NCBI RefSeq assembly: GCF_018812025.1
Contig: NC_063052.1
Location: 23,810,226 to 23,874,225, forward strand
Length of the DNA: 64,000 nt
DNA from: Megalobrama amblycephala
Taxonomy: Eukaryota > Chordata > Actinopteri > Cypriniformes > Xenocyprididae
Direction of reading: 5' to 3'
Numbering within the stretch: position 1 is the stretch's first letter; each line of letters begins with the position of its first letter. The notes beneath the pieces are model-generated. The model was given only the letters and a program-made list of their open reading frames with translations. It ran no database searches and was not told the origin of the DNA. Shown here piece by piece: positions 1-13,212 of the stretch. Both the position numbers and the translations under genes were made by a program.

Positions 1-1660
<1,660 letters not shown>

Positions 1661-2640
1661 ACACTCGTGGTCTAAAAGTACTGAAGGTAAGATGACTTCA
1701 AAAACTCTGCTTGGGAAGTGCATTCTGCTTGGGTTTTAATATAAACATTAATGTGATTTTTCTCTCTCTCTCACCACAGCTGTATGTTGAATGAATCTGC
1801 ATTGTGATTTGAAGAGTCATGGAAGGTTTGCCAGAGGGTGGGCTAGTGTTTCAGAAAGTGCCTGACACACAACACTTGTCGCAGAAGAAGGGGAGATGTC
1901 TAACGGGAAATGGTGGATGCCCGTCTCCTTAATTGCTATGACCCCTTTTTTATTTTTGCCCTGGATGGAAAAATGCAAGTACAGATGGATTGTGATGTGG
2001 ATACTGACAAGTGCACATGAAAAGGATCTTTTAAGATGGAACTCTTTTAGCTTTTTTTTTTTTTTTTTTTTTTTTTCCTCTTCTTTTTTCTTAAATTAAC
2101 CTTTTCATGGTACTGACCCTAGCTTGGTTTTTAAACCTGGCCTTTTTTCTGCCATAAATTTTTATTCAATATTTGTTTTTTTTTTTTTTTTAAATGTCTT
2201 CTATAGTGTTAAGTTGTAGTGGACTTGCCTCATTGATTTCCGGATCTTTATCACTCACGTGCTAGTGAACAACACTAATCTCAGTTCCTATGTAATCTGA
2301 CTGAAAGTGTAACAATGTGTAGCTTTTTATATGATCAGTTAAAATGGTGGTTGTTGGGAGTAAAAAAAAAATTATATGCATTCTTACAAAATGCTTAAAG
2401 TTAAGCAAGGAGAAGCAGTTTTCAATGTCACTATTGTTCCAAAAAGGGTGTGGGTGCTGCAAGGGTGGGTGGGTTGTAGATGTGGGTTTATGAGGTATAC
2501 ACAGAGACAGAAATCTTTTCTATGCTATCTGGAGGTAGTCTCTATTGAAGCAACGTCATTGTTTGTTAGCCCGTTTGGCTTTTTTTGGGAACATGGATAA
2601 TGACATGGCTAATCAATAAAAGACTTTATTCCATTTGTGT
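1661..2640 (+). other. ctnnb1: beta-catenin 3'UTR with an intron and polyA signal
   Basis: The UTR continues to 1686, where GTAAGA gives a splice donor; a pyrimidine-rich acceptor (CTCTCTCTCACCACAG) ends at 1779 and the last UTR exon starts at 1780. A 3'UTR intron is also known in mammalian CTNNB1. The terminal UTR contains T-rich tracts (about 2051-2076 and 2178-2192) and a canonical AATAAA at 2615-2620 followed by a GT-rich stretch (TTTGTGTTTGTGTG), so cleavage is expected near 2635. Confidence 0.8.
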
Positions 2641-2825
2641 TTGTGTGATTACATAAATGTATAAAGCAATCATTGAGTTTTATAAGAACATGTCCAGGTC
2701 ACATTTCACCACAATTTAAGTTAATTCTAATACACCTTCCTTACAAAGTGCTACAATGTTTGCATTTAACACTTTTCATATATACACCGATCAGGCATAA
2801 CATTGACCACTGGTGGGGGGGGGGC

Positions 2826-3903
2826 AAAAAAAAATTAAAGGAACACTTTGAAAACACATCAGTGCTTGTATGTGCTCCTAATGAGACGATGGATGGTGTC
2901 CTGGGGTATTTCTTCCCAGATCTGGACCAGGGCATCACTGATCTCCTGGACAGTCTAAGGTGCAACCTGGTGGCATTGGATGGACCAAATCATAATGTCC
3001 CAGAGGTGTTCTATTTGGTTTAGGTCAGGCCAGTCCAGGAGGAACCCAGGACCCACTGCACCAGTGTAGGGTCTGACAATGGGTCCAAGCATTTCATCCC
3101 AATAACTAATGGCAGTCAGGGTGCCATTTTCTAGCCTGTAGAGGTCTGTGCATCCCTCCATGGATATGCCTCCCCAGACCATCACTGACCCACCACCAAA
3201 CCAGTCATGCTGAACGATGTTACAGGCAGCATAAGGTTCTTCACGGCTTCTCTAGACCCTTTCACATCTGTCACGTGCTCAGGGTGAACCTGCTCTTATC
3301 TGTGAAAAGCACAGGGCGCCATTGGCGGACCTGCCAATTCTGGTGTTCAATGGCAAATGCCAATCAAGCTCCACGGTGCCAGCCAGTGAGCACAGGGCCC
3401 ATTAGAGGATGTCAGGCCCTCAGGCCACCTTCATGAAGTCTGTTTCTGATTGTTTGGTCAGAGGCATTCACACCAGTGGCCTGCTGGAGGTCATTTTGTA
3501 GGGCTCTGGCAGTGCTCATCCGGTTACTCCTTGCACAAAGCAACAGATACCGATCCTGCTGATGGGTTAAGGACCTTCTACGGCCCTGTCCAGCTCTCTT
3601 AGATTAACTGCCTGTCTCCTGGAATCTCCTCCATGCTCTTGAGACTGTGCTGGGAGACACAGCAAACCTTCTGGTAATGGTACGTATTGATGTGCCATCC
3701 TGGAGGAGTTGGACTGCCTGTGCAACCTCTGTAGGGTCCAGGTATCGCCTTATGCCACCAGTAGTGACACTGACCCTAGCCAAATGCAAAACTAGTGAAA
3801 AACAGAAAAGTCGGGAAAAAATGTCAGTGGCCTCCACCTGTAAAACCATTCCTGTTTTGGGGGTCGCCTCATTGTTGCCCATCTAGTGCACCTGTTGTTA
3901 ACC
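2826..3903 (-). pseudogene. Tc1-family transposase remnant, antisense
   Basis: Read on the - strand from about 3882: an N-terminal helix-turn-helix segment (DPTEVAQAVQLLQDGTSIRT, then FAVSPSTVSRAWRRFQETG) typical of Tc1 transposases, then a stop and frame changes, then SVMVWGGISMEG and the motif LNQIEHLWDIM near 2985. The stretch that normally carries the second catalytic Asp and the following linker is deleted: a Gly-Phe-Leu-Leu (PGFLLDWPDLNQ) runs straight into the DLNPIEHLW region. The element is therefore dead. Its ends (TTAAAGGAACACTTTG at left, GTGCACCTGTTGTTAA at right) resemble a common fish Tc1 family, and it sits just inside the outer left inverted repeat of the composite. Confidence 0.8.
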
Positions 3904-3911
3904 TGTTGTGC

Positions 3912-4637
3912 AAGCGTAAGGATTTAAGCAAGTTTGACAAGGGCCAAATTGTGATGGTTAGACGACTGGGTCAGAGCACTGAATCCGCAGCTCTTGTGGG
4001 GTGTTCCCGGTCTGCAGTGGTCAGTATATATCAAAAGTGGACCAAGGAAGGAACACTGGTGAACCGGCGACAGGGTTATGGGTGGCCAAGGCTCATTGAT
4101 GCACCCGGAAGAAATCAGCAACAGTGGGCACGTGAGCATCGGAACTGGACCACAGAGCAATGGAAGAAGGTGGTCTGGTCTGATGAATCACATTTTCTTT
4201 TACATCACGTGGATGGTCGGGTGTGTGTGCGTCACTTACCTGGGGAACACATGGCACCAGGATGCACTATGGGAAGAAGGCAAGCCGGCAGAGGCAGTGT
4301 GATGCTTTGGGCAATGTTCTACTGGGAAACCTTGGGTCCTGTCATCCATGTGGATGTTACTTTGACCCGTACCACCTACCTCAGCATTGTTGCAGACTAT
4401 GTACAGCCTTCCATGGAAATGGTATTCCCTGGTGGCTATGGCCTCTTTCAGCAGGATAATGCACCCTGCCAAAAAGCAAATATGGTTCAGGAATGGTTTG
4501 AGGAGCACAATGATGAGTTTGAGGTGTTGACTTGGCCTCCAAATTCCCCAGATCTCAATCCAATCGAGCATCTGTGGGACGTGTTGAACAAACAAGTCCG
4601 ATCCATGGAGGCCCCACCTCACAACTTAGTGACTTAA
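3912..4637 (+). pseudogene. Tc1/mariner transposase, copy A (DD36E spacing, internally deleted)
   Basis: Starts in family sequence [16 protein letters not shown] and reads to a stop at 4635-4637. The three catalytic residues of a DDE transposase are all present: Asp in WSDESHF (codon 4182-4184), Asp in FQQDNAP (4455-4457) and Glu in NPIEHLW (4566-4568). The last two are separated by 36 residues, so this is a DD36E member and not the usual DD34E of Tc1. The N-terminal half is shortened: after LIDAPGRN the sequence jumps to QQWAREH, removing much of the second DNA-binding helix and linker that copy B still carries. The open frame extends upstream to 3795, but that part is antisense-element sequence. 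The premature stop removes the C-terminal end. Probably not active. Confidence 0.85.
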
Positions 4638-4740
4638 AGGATCCGCTGCTAACACCTTGGTGCCAGATACCACAGCACACCTTCAGGGGTCTAGTGGAGT
4701 CTATGCCTCAACGGGTCAGGGCTGTTTTGTGAAGTGAATA

Positions 4741-5576
4741 ACAGTGATTATCTCTTCATTCATTAGTGGGTGGGAAATATTAGGCAGCAAGTGAACATTT
4801 TGTCCTCAAAGTTGATGTGTTAGAAGCAGGAAAAATGGGCAAGTGTAAGGATCTGAGCGAGTTTGACAAGGGCCAAATTGTGATGGCTAGATGACTGGGC
4901 CAGAGCGTCTCCAAAACTGCAGCTCTTGTGGGGTGTTCCCTGTCGCAGTGGTCAGTATCTATCAAAAGTGGACCAAGGAATGAACAGTGGTGAACCGGCA
5001 ACAGGGTCATGGGCGGCCAAGGCTCAGTGATGCACGTGGGGAGCGAAAGCTGGCTTGTGTGGTTCGATCCAACAGACAAGCTACTGTAGCTCAAATTGCT
5101 CAAAAAGTTAATGCTAGTTCTGATAGAAAAGGTGTCAGAATACACAGTGCATCGCAGTTTGTTGCGTATGGGGCTGCATAGCCGCAGACCAGTCAGGGTG
5201 CCCATGCTGACCCCTGTCCACCACCGAACGCGCCAACAGTGGGCACGTGAGCATCAGAACTGCAGACCATGTACACCCTTTCATGGAAACGGTATTCCCT
5301 GGTGGCTGTGGCCTCTTTCAGCAGGATAATGCACCCTGCCATGAAGCAGAAAAGGTTCAGCAATGGTTTGAGATGTACTGAACAAACACATCCAATCCAT
5401 GGAGGCTCCACCTCGCAACTTAAAGGATCTACTGCTAACATCTTGGTGCCACATACCACAGCACATCTTCAGGGGTCTAGTGGAGTCCATGTCTTGACAG
5501 GTCAGGGTTGTTTTGGCAGCAAAAGGGGTCCAACACAATATTAGGAAGGTGGTCATAATGTTATGCCTGATCAGTG
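4741..5576 (+). pseudogene. Tc1/mariner transposase, copy B (core deleted)
   Basis: Same family as copy A. It has a leader ending at ATGGGCAAGTGT (ATG 4835) and the N-terminal DNA-binding region (stops and a frameshift near 4890-4985), then RQATVAQIAQKV and SLLRMGLHSRRPVR in different frames. After HQNC near 5264 it jumps directly to the segment before the second Asp (5323-5337), deleting the first catalytic Asp. The linker up to the Glu is lost as well (about 5370). The 3' end is well preserved up to the inverted repeat. This is a non-autonomous deletion derivative. Confidence 0.8.
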
Positions 5577-5587
5577 TATGTACATAC

Positions 5588-5589
<2 letters not shown>

Positions 5590-5622
<33 letters not shown>
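5590..5622. repeat. (AT)n microsatellite
   Basis: Alternating AT run just beyond the right end of the Tc1 composite. From here to 6088 I see only AT-rich sequence with short T runs (5759-5774) and a GCTAG-rich stretch near 5880-5910, with no gene. Confidence 0.9.
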
Positions 5623-5624
<2 letters not shown>

Positions 5625-6088
5625 GGGTCATTGATGGATAAGGTTTTTAAAAGTTAAAAAAAAGAAATATAATGGGGATATAATTAATTTTGAAGTTTTA
5701 TTAAGTGTTAACAATGAGATTGTGGTTTTTATAATCAATTAACAATGCTTTTATCATATTTTTTTTTTTTTTTACAAGTTTGATAAAATTTATCACCAAA
5801 AAAGTCATTTTTTTTTAACCAAAATTTCGGTTTTACCGAATGATAATATTTTCAAACAATGCTAACAGGCTGATATCTAGCTAGCTAGTTAGTTAGCATG
5901 CTAGTTAGTCAACAAAAGGACAATACAACATTTTATATTTAGTACAAGTTTTTAAAATATTACAACAGTTTCTATGTTTTATAGCGGTTGTACCAAATGA
6001 CCTGATGTTTCAGGATATGCGTATGAGCAAGTGAAAGCATGAATTTTTCAAATAGTTAAAAGAGTTAGTTACTTTGCTTCACGATCAT

Positions 6089-6682
6089 GGGTGCTTCTCA
6101 TTACTTATTTGTGCATCCTCGTTTCCTTTCCTCGCTTCCTTTCCTCGTGTCTCAGCTCCACCCCCTGGATGTGAGGGGAGGATGCAAAGAAAGAAAACGA
6201 GGATGGAGGAAATGTTATTTGTATATTGGAATGTTCTTGATCACTCGAGCGTCACTTCAAAGCATCATCAGCTGCGCTCAAGGGATCTGCCCTCATGTTG
6301 TTAAAGTTTGGTTATTTAAAAAACAAATCATAATAAATAATAATGCAAGATGTCCCTTTGAAATATATGAGATATAAAGTTTATTTAAAGTGCAAAAGTA
6401 AAGAATACATTTAAATTATTGTTGACAGATGTGACGGGGGAGGAGAATGTATACGTGCGTCAGGTTTCTCGACTAGACTATAAAGACTTCCGCAAAGGAT
6501 ACAGCTGTGTATCCTCGTTCATAACTCCTCAGGAAACATCCTCACTCCTCGCTCCTCGCCTCCTCGCGGGGCAATTAGAGAATTGAGATGTCCTACAAGA
6601 TGGCTGAGCTCGTTCAGTTTCCGGGTCATAGGATGGAGGACGGAGGAGCGAGGAAACGAAGAGGGATATTGAGAAGCACCCC
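6089..6682. mobile_element. MITE-like element with GGGTGCTTCTCA ends
   Basis: Begins GGGTGCTTCTCATTAC and ends in the inverted counterpart ATTGAGAAGCACCCC. The subterminal regions are also inverted: TCCTCG/CGAGGA-rich segments lie near both ends (6115-6160 and 6640-6670). No transposase. The target duplication is not clear, so I do not assign a superfamily. Confidence 0.65.
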
Positions 6683-7158
6683 ATGTGGTCCTTTGCAGAT
6701 GTCTGAATGATGTCACATCCTGTCACACGATACTGACCGCATGACTTGATCCAAAATGGTCCCTTTATATTGGTTACTCTGAATGACATCAGTGAAATTC
6801 ATTTTTTCTGACATTCTTTATCATAAAACAATGGCTTTTACACAACTTTAATATCATTCTGCATTATGTTGATATATGATGTATCTTAACATTTATTACA
6901 TTTTAAGATATTTTAATCACAAATTAAGTGGCTTTATTGGCCTTTGGACGGTTAAACCGATTGACCTTTTGACACTTCAAATCTTTAAAATACCTTTATA
7001 TGTAGCAAAATATAATTAAAACCATTTGGATTCAATAAAACAGATCTAGTTGTACTACCTTACATACTCTGGATGCCATATATTTGTTTTTTATTATTAT
7101 TAAGGCCTTTGGACAAAAAAATGACCCATCATATCTTTGACCCATATATATTTAAATC

Positions 7159-7403
7159 TATATGAAGACTTCAGATGCAAAAGCCTCTAAGTGACATCTG
7201 AAATTTTCTTATAAAATGAGCATTTTTATCAAGCTTGTATGTTTATGTTCAGTTATTTCACTTTAATGGCAATGAAAGGGACCTATTAATTGCCATTAAA
7301 GTGAAATTACTGAACCTAAACATACAAGCTTGATAAAAATTCTCATTGTAGAAGAAAATTGCAGACGGCACTTAGAGGCTTTTGCATCTGAAGTCTTCAT
7401 ATA
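7159..7403. repeat. Large palindrome (foldback element)
   Basis: Arms of about 114 bases flank a short spacer (about 7273-7289). The left arm begins TATATGAAGACTTCAGATGC and the right arm ends in its inverse, GCATCTGAAGTCTTCATATA; the inner arms read TTTAATGGCAA / TTGCCATTAAA. A few mismatches and a small indel show it is old. It could form a long hairpin. Confidence 0.85.
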
Positions 7404-7418
7404 TATGTATATGTATAT

Positions 7419-7441
7419 GTGCGTGTGTGTGTGTGTGTGTG
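7419..7441. repeat. (GT)n microsatellite
   Basis: Short GT run between the palindrome and the following TTAA MITE. Confidence 0.85.
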
Positions 7442-7474
7442 TTTTCAGACAGAAATGTGTCCAGTCACGTTCAT

Positions 7475-8440
7475 AAAGGTGCCATCGAACGTTTTTTTTA
7501 CAAGATGTAATATAAGTCTAAGGTGTCCCCTGAATGTGTCTGTGAAGTTTCAGCTCAAAATACCCCATAGATTTTTTTAAATTAATTTTTTAACTGCCTA
7601 TTTTGGGGCATCATTAAATATGAGCCGATTTATGCTGTGCGGCCCCTTTAAATCTCGTGCTCTCCGCCCACGGAGCTCGCGCTTGCCTTAAACAGTGCCT
7701 AAACAAAGTTTACACAGCTAATATAACCCTCAAATGGATCTTTACAAAGTGTTCGTCATGCATGCGGCATGCACACGTCGGATTATGTGAGTATTGTATA
7801 CTGTTATATTGTTTACATGTGATTCTTAATGAGTTTGAGGCTATGCTCTGTGGCTAACGGCTAATGCTACACTGTTGGAGAGATTTGTAAAGAATGAAGT
7901 TGTGTTTATGAATTATACAGACTGCAAGTGTTTAAAACTTGTCTCTTGTCTCCGTGAATACAGTAAGAAACGATGGTAACTTTAACCACATTTAACAGTA
8001 CATTAGCAACATGCTAACGAAACATTTAGAAAGACAATTTACAAATATCACTAAAAATATCATGTTATCATGGATCGTGTCAGTTATTATTGCTCCATCT
8101 GCCATTTTTCGCTGTTGTTATTGCTTGCTTACCTAGTCTGATGATTCAGCTGTGCACATCCAGACGTTAATACTGGCTGCCCTTGTCTAATGCCTTTCAT
8201 AATGTTGGGAACATGGGCTGGCATATGCAAATATTGGGGGCATACACCCCGACTGTTACGTAACAGTCGGTGTTATGTTGAGATTCGCCTATTCTTCGGA
8301 GATCTTTTAAACAAATGAGATTTATATAAGAAGGAGGAAACAATGGAGTTTGAGACTCACTGTATGTCATTTCCATGTACTGAACTCTTGTTATTTAACT
8401 ATGCCAAGATAAATTACATTTTTCATTCGAGGGCACCTTT
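7475..8440 (+). mobile_element. TTAA-type MITE, copy 1 (966 bp)
   Basis: Starts AAAGGTGCC and ends GGGCACCTTT; TTAA is present at the right junction (8439-8442), while the left junction is mutated. It carries a subterminal core (GTGTCCCCTGAATGTGTCTG then CTCAAAATACCCCATAG) that recurs in copies at 9628-10531, 61017-61467 and, diverged, 52780-53668. No coding capacity. TTAA duplications with TTAAAGG-type ends point to piggyBac- or Kolobok/T2-class transposons; the exact family is inference. Confidence 0.8.
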
Positions 8441-9506
8441 AACTGGTTTTAAGTGCAGTCTACATTGAATGTGCAGTTATATGTCTAGAAACTTAAAGAG
8501 TCAAAGAGTTTCTCTTCTCTGCTGCCTGTTGTTCTTTTCCACTCCTTTGGGGGCCATTTTACATCTTTATGTCTGTGTGAAATTAAAGTTGAAGATTCAT
8601 TATCAATAAATCAGCCTTGGAAGGGTGGAGAATATTTCCGTTCTCTTATCTGAATATAGAGATGAGGGCAGGCGATGAAATCTATACTTGTGCACACACG
8701 TGGGTGCGTTAGCTACCCCCTTTTTTCTAAATTGGATCCATATGAACCTCTGATCGGCGAGCTCATTTATCTTAACGGATGTCTTGAGATTGATTGATTG
8801 AAGTCAGTTGGGTTTAATTCAACAAATCATGTTTTTCTATTGATTTGTTGAAGACACATATCTGTTGTCCCCAATAGAGTTAAGTTACCATTCATTTTTA
8901 AATTTGAGGTTGAATTTAAGGCTCAGCATATTTCTTCTCAAATCTATATTCATACAAATATTGATTGTTTTACTATTAAATGAACTGTAATGCACCAGCA
9001 TTTTAGCTTGCATTTGGGAAGTTTTATGAACATTTCCATTTTCTGCCTCCACCTCTTTTATTTTCCTTTTCGTCGAGAGAGGAATTTCACTGAGGCCTTG
9101 CCAAACAGCGGCTGCAGTTTGAAGTGTTGCCAGAGCGCTTTGTGCTGAGCAGCCCTCACCGCCTCCACAAAAACACACTCATCCCCCTCTTCAGATAGAA
9201 AAGGAGAGGGGGGATGGATTTGCCCAGTTTGAACAGGGGGCAGGGTAACATGTCTATACAATGGATTTATATGTGAGCCTGGAAAGTATAGCCTAAAAAA
9301 CTTTTCTTCAACTTCAGTCACTTATGTCCCAGTGGTTGATTTTTATTCAAATATATTTCAGCTTTTTTCTTTTTGTTGTATGATTTAATATTTATCACTT
9401 TAAAATGTCTTTGGAACTTTTTTTTTTTTTTTACATGTTCTTTGTTTATTTTTTCTTTTACTTTTCAAATGCATTTTATGATTTTATTGTCTAAAATTTG
9501 GGTCAG

Positions 9507-9510
<4 letters not shown>
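8441..9510. other. Intergenic, no gene seen
   Basis: Moderately AT-rich single-copy-looking sequence. The short open frames on either strand have no recognisable domain or splice context. A T12-like run lies at about 9420-9432. Confidence 0.6.
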
Positions 9511-9580
<70 letters not shown>

Positions 9581-9581
9581 A
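9511..9581. repeat. (AT)n microsatellite
   Basis: About 70 bases of alternating AT, with one AA interruption near 9555. Confidence 0.9.
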
Positions 9582-9627
9582 AGTACTATTACAATTTAAA
9601 ATAGCGTTTTCTATTTTAATATATTTT

Positions 9628-10531
9628 AAAGGTGCCCTAGAATTAAAAATTGAATTTACCTTGGCATAGTTAAATAACAAGAGTTCAGTACATGGAAATG
9701 ACATACAGTGAGTCTCAAACACCATTGTTTCCTCCTTCTTATATAAATCTCATTTGTTTAAAAGACCTCTGAAGAACAGGCGAATCTCAACATAACACCG
9801 ACTGTTACGTAACAGTCAGGATCATTAATATGTACGCCCCCAATATTTGCATATGCCAGCTCATGTTTAAGGCATTACACAAGGGCAGCCAGTATTAACT
9901 TCTGGATCTGTGCACAGCTGAATCATCAGACTAGGTAAGCAAGCAAGGACAATAGTGAAAAATGGCAGATGGAGCAATAATAACTGACATGATCCATGAT
10001 ATCATGATATTTTTAGTGATATTTGTAAACTGTCTTTCTAAATGTTTCGTTAACATGTTGCTAATGTACTGTTAAATGTGGTTAAAGTTACCATCGTTTC
10101 TTACTGTATTCACGGAGACAAGACTGTCGTTATTTTCATTATTAAACACTTGCAGTCTGTATAATTCATAAACACAACTTCATTCTTCATAAATCTCTTC
10201 AACAGTGTGTAATGTTAGCTTTAGCCACAGAGCACTATCAAACTCATTCAGAATCAAATGTAAACATCCAAATAAATACCATACTTATGCGATTAGACAT
10301 GCTGCATGACGAACTTTGTTTATGCTGTTTAAGGCAGTTGCGAGCTCCGGGGGCGGAGAGCACGAGAATTTAAAGGGGCCGCAGCCAGAATACAAACATA
10401 GTTAATTATGCCCCAAATTAGACAGTTCTATGGGGTCTATGGGGTATTTTGAGCAGAAACTTCACAGACACATTCAGGGGACACCTTAGACTTATATGAC
10501 ATCTTTTAAAAAGACGTTCTACAGCACCTTT
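9628..10531 (-). mobile_element. TTAA-type MITE, copy 2 (904 bp, inverted relative to copy 1)
   Basis: Starts AAAGGTGCCCTAG and ends CAGCACCTTT, with TTAA at both junctions (9626-9629 and 10530-10533), a clean TTAA target duplication. Its sequence is the reverse complement of copy 1 over almost its full length, with small indels. With copy 1 it makes an inverted pair separated by about 1.2 kb. Confidence 0.85.
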
Positions 10532-10535
10532 AAAA

Positions 10536-10815
10536 TGTCATTTATTCCTGTAATTGCAAAACTGAATTTTTAGCATCATCACTCCAGTCTTCAGTGTCAC
10601 ATGATCCTTCAGACGTCATTCTAATATGCTGATTTGCGCCTCAAGAAACATTTCTTATATTATTATCAATGTTGAAAACAGTTGCATAATATTTTTTTCA
10701 GGATTTCTTACTGAATAGAAATGTCAGAAGAACAGCATTTATTTGAAATATAATTTTTTGTAATATTATAAATGTCTTTACTGTCACTTTTGATCAATAA
10801 AGTGTGTCATCTCTA
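10536..10815 (-). mobile_element. Fragment of an abundant fish MITE family (ACACTACC... ends)
   Basis: Contains GTCACATGATCCTTCAGA, TATGCTGATTTGCGCC and CTTTACTGTCACTTTTGATC, which occur in the same order in the other copies in this window (28655-29030, 40275-40500, 46424-46520, 51419-51974, 56183-56450, 60575-62035). The copy at 51419-51974 shows the full element with inverted ends. Confidence 0.75.
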
Positions 10816-13144
10816 ATCAAACTGTGTATTTAAAGCACATAGCCTAAAAGGCTAAAACTAAAAGTTTCCTAAAGCATGAGCAAGAGGCCATTTTAATCCA
10901 TAAATGTTTAAAATGTAATTTTGTTATTTGCACCAGACAATGCTATCAAATATTAGGCCTATATAATGATACTGTGGTGTAAATAAAGTTTCAGATATAA
11001 TACCAAAAATAACAGCATTGTCCTGTGATGCATTTCCACTATTTGACATTGTAAATGTGTTTTGAATAAGATTAAGTACACAGGAAAAAATGGCAATAGT
11101 TGAAGAAAAGCGCATAGATGCTCATACAGGAATGCATACAAAGTTATATACGCAGCTGTAACACACTTTCTTAGAGGTCACATGATCAGAGCCCAGAAAG
11201 AGAAGTTGAGACAGAATACGGGAGATTTCGGCTACCCTGGAGAGAGAGACAGACAACCCAAGAACTCTGTGACCTTCCCTCCCACACATTCTCTTACCTT
11301 GAGGCAACACACCTGTGAGGACGTCTGTGTGTTTCAGAGAGACAGTCCATGAGATCAAAGCTCATAGACGGATCATGATCTAGTGTCTGTCAGTCCCTGC
11401 GCTGTGAAGATAGGATGTGTCAAAGTAGAGAATAGTTTACTGCAGTTCATATTTCTTTCTCTGGAGCTATATGAGCATTTGATAGATTATTATTATTATT
11501 GAATTCACTTTAGAGGGCAATAGTCATTAAAACAGCACAAATGTGAACTGTAAAGGCTTGTTCACACCAAAGATAATAACTAAAACAATAAAGTTAAAGA
11601 TTAAGACAATTGTTTTTAATGTAAAAGAATAGCAGAGTCCACACCACAACTATAATTTATTATCGCTGGAATCACTTTCAGAAGAATTTTTCCAGCTGTC
11701 CCAGAATCCACTGGACTTTAAAGAGCTTGAGCATTTCAGAACAGCAGCTTGCACTTTACAATGTGCACTGGTGTGGATGCTAATATAGTTATTGTTATAG
11801 ATATCTTTTTTGTTTAGCTCTTGATGTGAGCAGTGTTTGCTAAGGCCAGCATCACTGTTATTGGTCATATTAAAGTATTAATCTTATGTCGCAAGTAGGG
11901 AAACTTTTGTGTGGTGTGGTATCATAAGATATCATCAGGATGCCATTAGGGACATTTTAACAAACACAGCACAAGCCGTACACTGTCTGCTTTCCAAAAA
12001 AATATTCTTTTTGCCCGCTAAGTGATGAATCAGTCAAAAAGATTCACAAAACAGCCTCATTCATAAGTTAGACCCTGTCCCAAATGGTACACTTTATGTG
12101 CACTTGCGGTCTTGTGGACTTTCAATGACCACTGTGTGTGCATGTTTGTTAAATCCACAAGACCATAGGGTGTACTGCTTGTCATTTTAGGTTTCAGAAG
12201 GGTGCTTGAGTGTGCCCCCTTTGCGGCCGATACACTTTTGCCAAGCGTGCAATGAAGTGAGCTCCACCTCAGACTTCTACCAACAGTCAAAGTGGCATTA
12301 AGTCAAAAAAGTGTGGACCTGGAGAAAGAACACAAAGTGCTTTGAATAATTAGACCATGTCAGTGAAGCTGTTTCTGAGTTCATGACTCCCTCACTAAAC
12401 CGCAAACCATTTTCGGTTATGTCTGATTGAAAATGAACCTGTGTCATGAGAAATTGAGTCCTCCCTTGAAAATGAGGCCTCATCAGCTATCAGTTAATAG
12501 TTATATCAAGTACACGCAAATAACTTACTAAATAGTCAATAATAAATCAAATTGGACAATGTAATTTCTTTGAATTAATAAACTTAATAATAATCGGAGG
12601 TGTAAAGTGTACCTGAAAACCATACATGAGTAAAAGTACAGATACTTACAGTGAAAATGACTCCATTACAAGTTGCAAGTTACCAATTCCAATATGACTT
12701 GAGTAAAAGTCTTAGAGTATCTGATTTTAACAGTACTTAAGTATTTTACACGTACTGAATGTAGGCTCAAAGATGCACTATAGTCCTCATCACCTAAGAG
12801 AAATTTCAGTGAAAAACAAGAAACAGATGATTTCTGAGGATCACGTTTATTTTCTAAAATCAAAATCAAAACCAAACGCCTCAAAATTGCAATAAATCAC
12901 AAATCAACATTACAGTCTCTTAAACAGCCACAAACACTCATGCTCAAGAGTTCAAAATGGCATAAGTAAACCAATTTCCTTCAAAAAGTTCTCTTCAATA
13001 TAATGGATAAATAAAAAAATGTTAAGTAAAATGAAATAGTCAAAGCTTGCTTGAACTGGACGTGCTGGTTTCGGCCTCATCACTGGCTGCAGTCATGTCT
13101 TCATATCATATATGAAACACCTGTGATCCAGCAACTACCTGCTA
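10816..13144. other. Intergenic, no gene seen
   Basis: AT-rich sequence with no coding region I can support. Around 12068-12255 there is sequence of the TGTCCCAAATGGTACAC type found at the ends of fish MITEs, but I could not find a convincing partner end. Confidence 0.5.
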
Positions 13145-13212
13145 ATGCATTCACAATCACGTAAAGTGGCCATGTTGATAAGTTTGGGTGAGTTTGGGCA
13201 AAATGCACAAAA

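Larger units (their letters stand above)
2785..5576. mobile_element. Tc1/mariner composite: tandem dimer with an inserted antisense Tc1
   Basis: Matching terminal inverted repeats (CACCGATCAGGCATAACATT at left; reverse complement of AATGTTATGCCTGATCAGTG at right) are flanked by TA on both sides (2783-2784, 5577-5578), the Tc1/mariner target duplication. Inside are three transposase remnants: an antisense one of a different Tc1 family (about 2826-3903), a sense copy A (about 3904-4740), and a sense copy B of the same family as A (about 4741-5576) that begins again with the family's 5' internal region. Only one terminal inverted repeat is visible at each outer end, so A and B appear as a head-to-tail dimer that shares the outer termini. 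None of the three transposases is intact. Confidence 0.85.

Noticed and set aside
3795..4637. A 280-residue open frame as an intact transposase gene
   Set aside because: The first 39 or so residues are antisense-element sequence, part of the DNA-binding domain is deleted and the C-terminus is cut by a stop; reported as a pseudogene from 3912.
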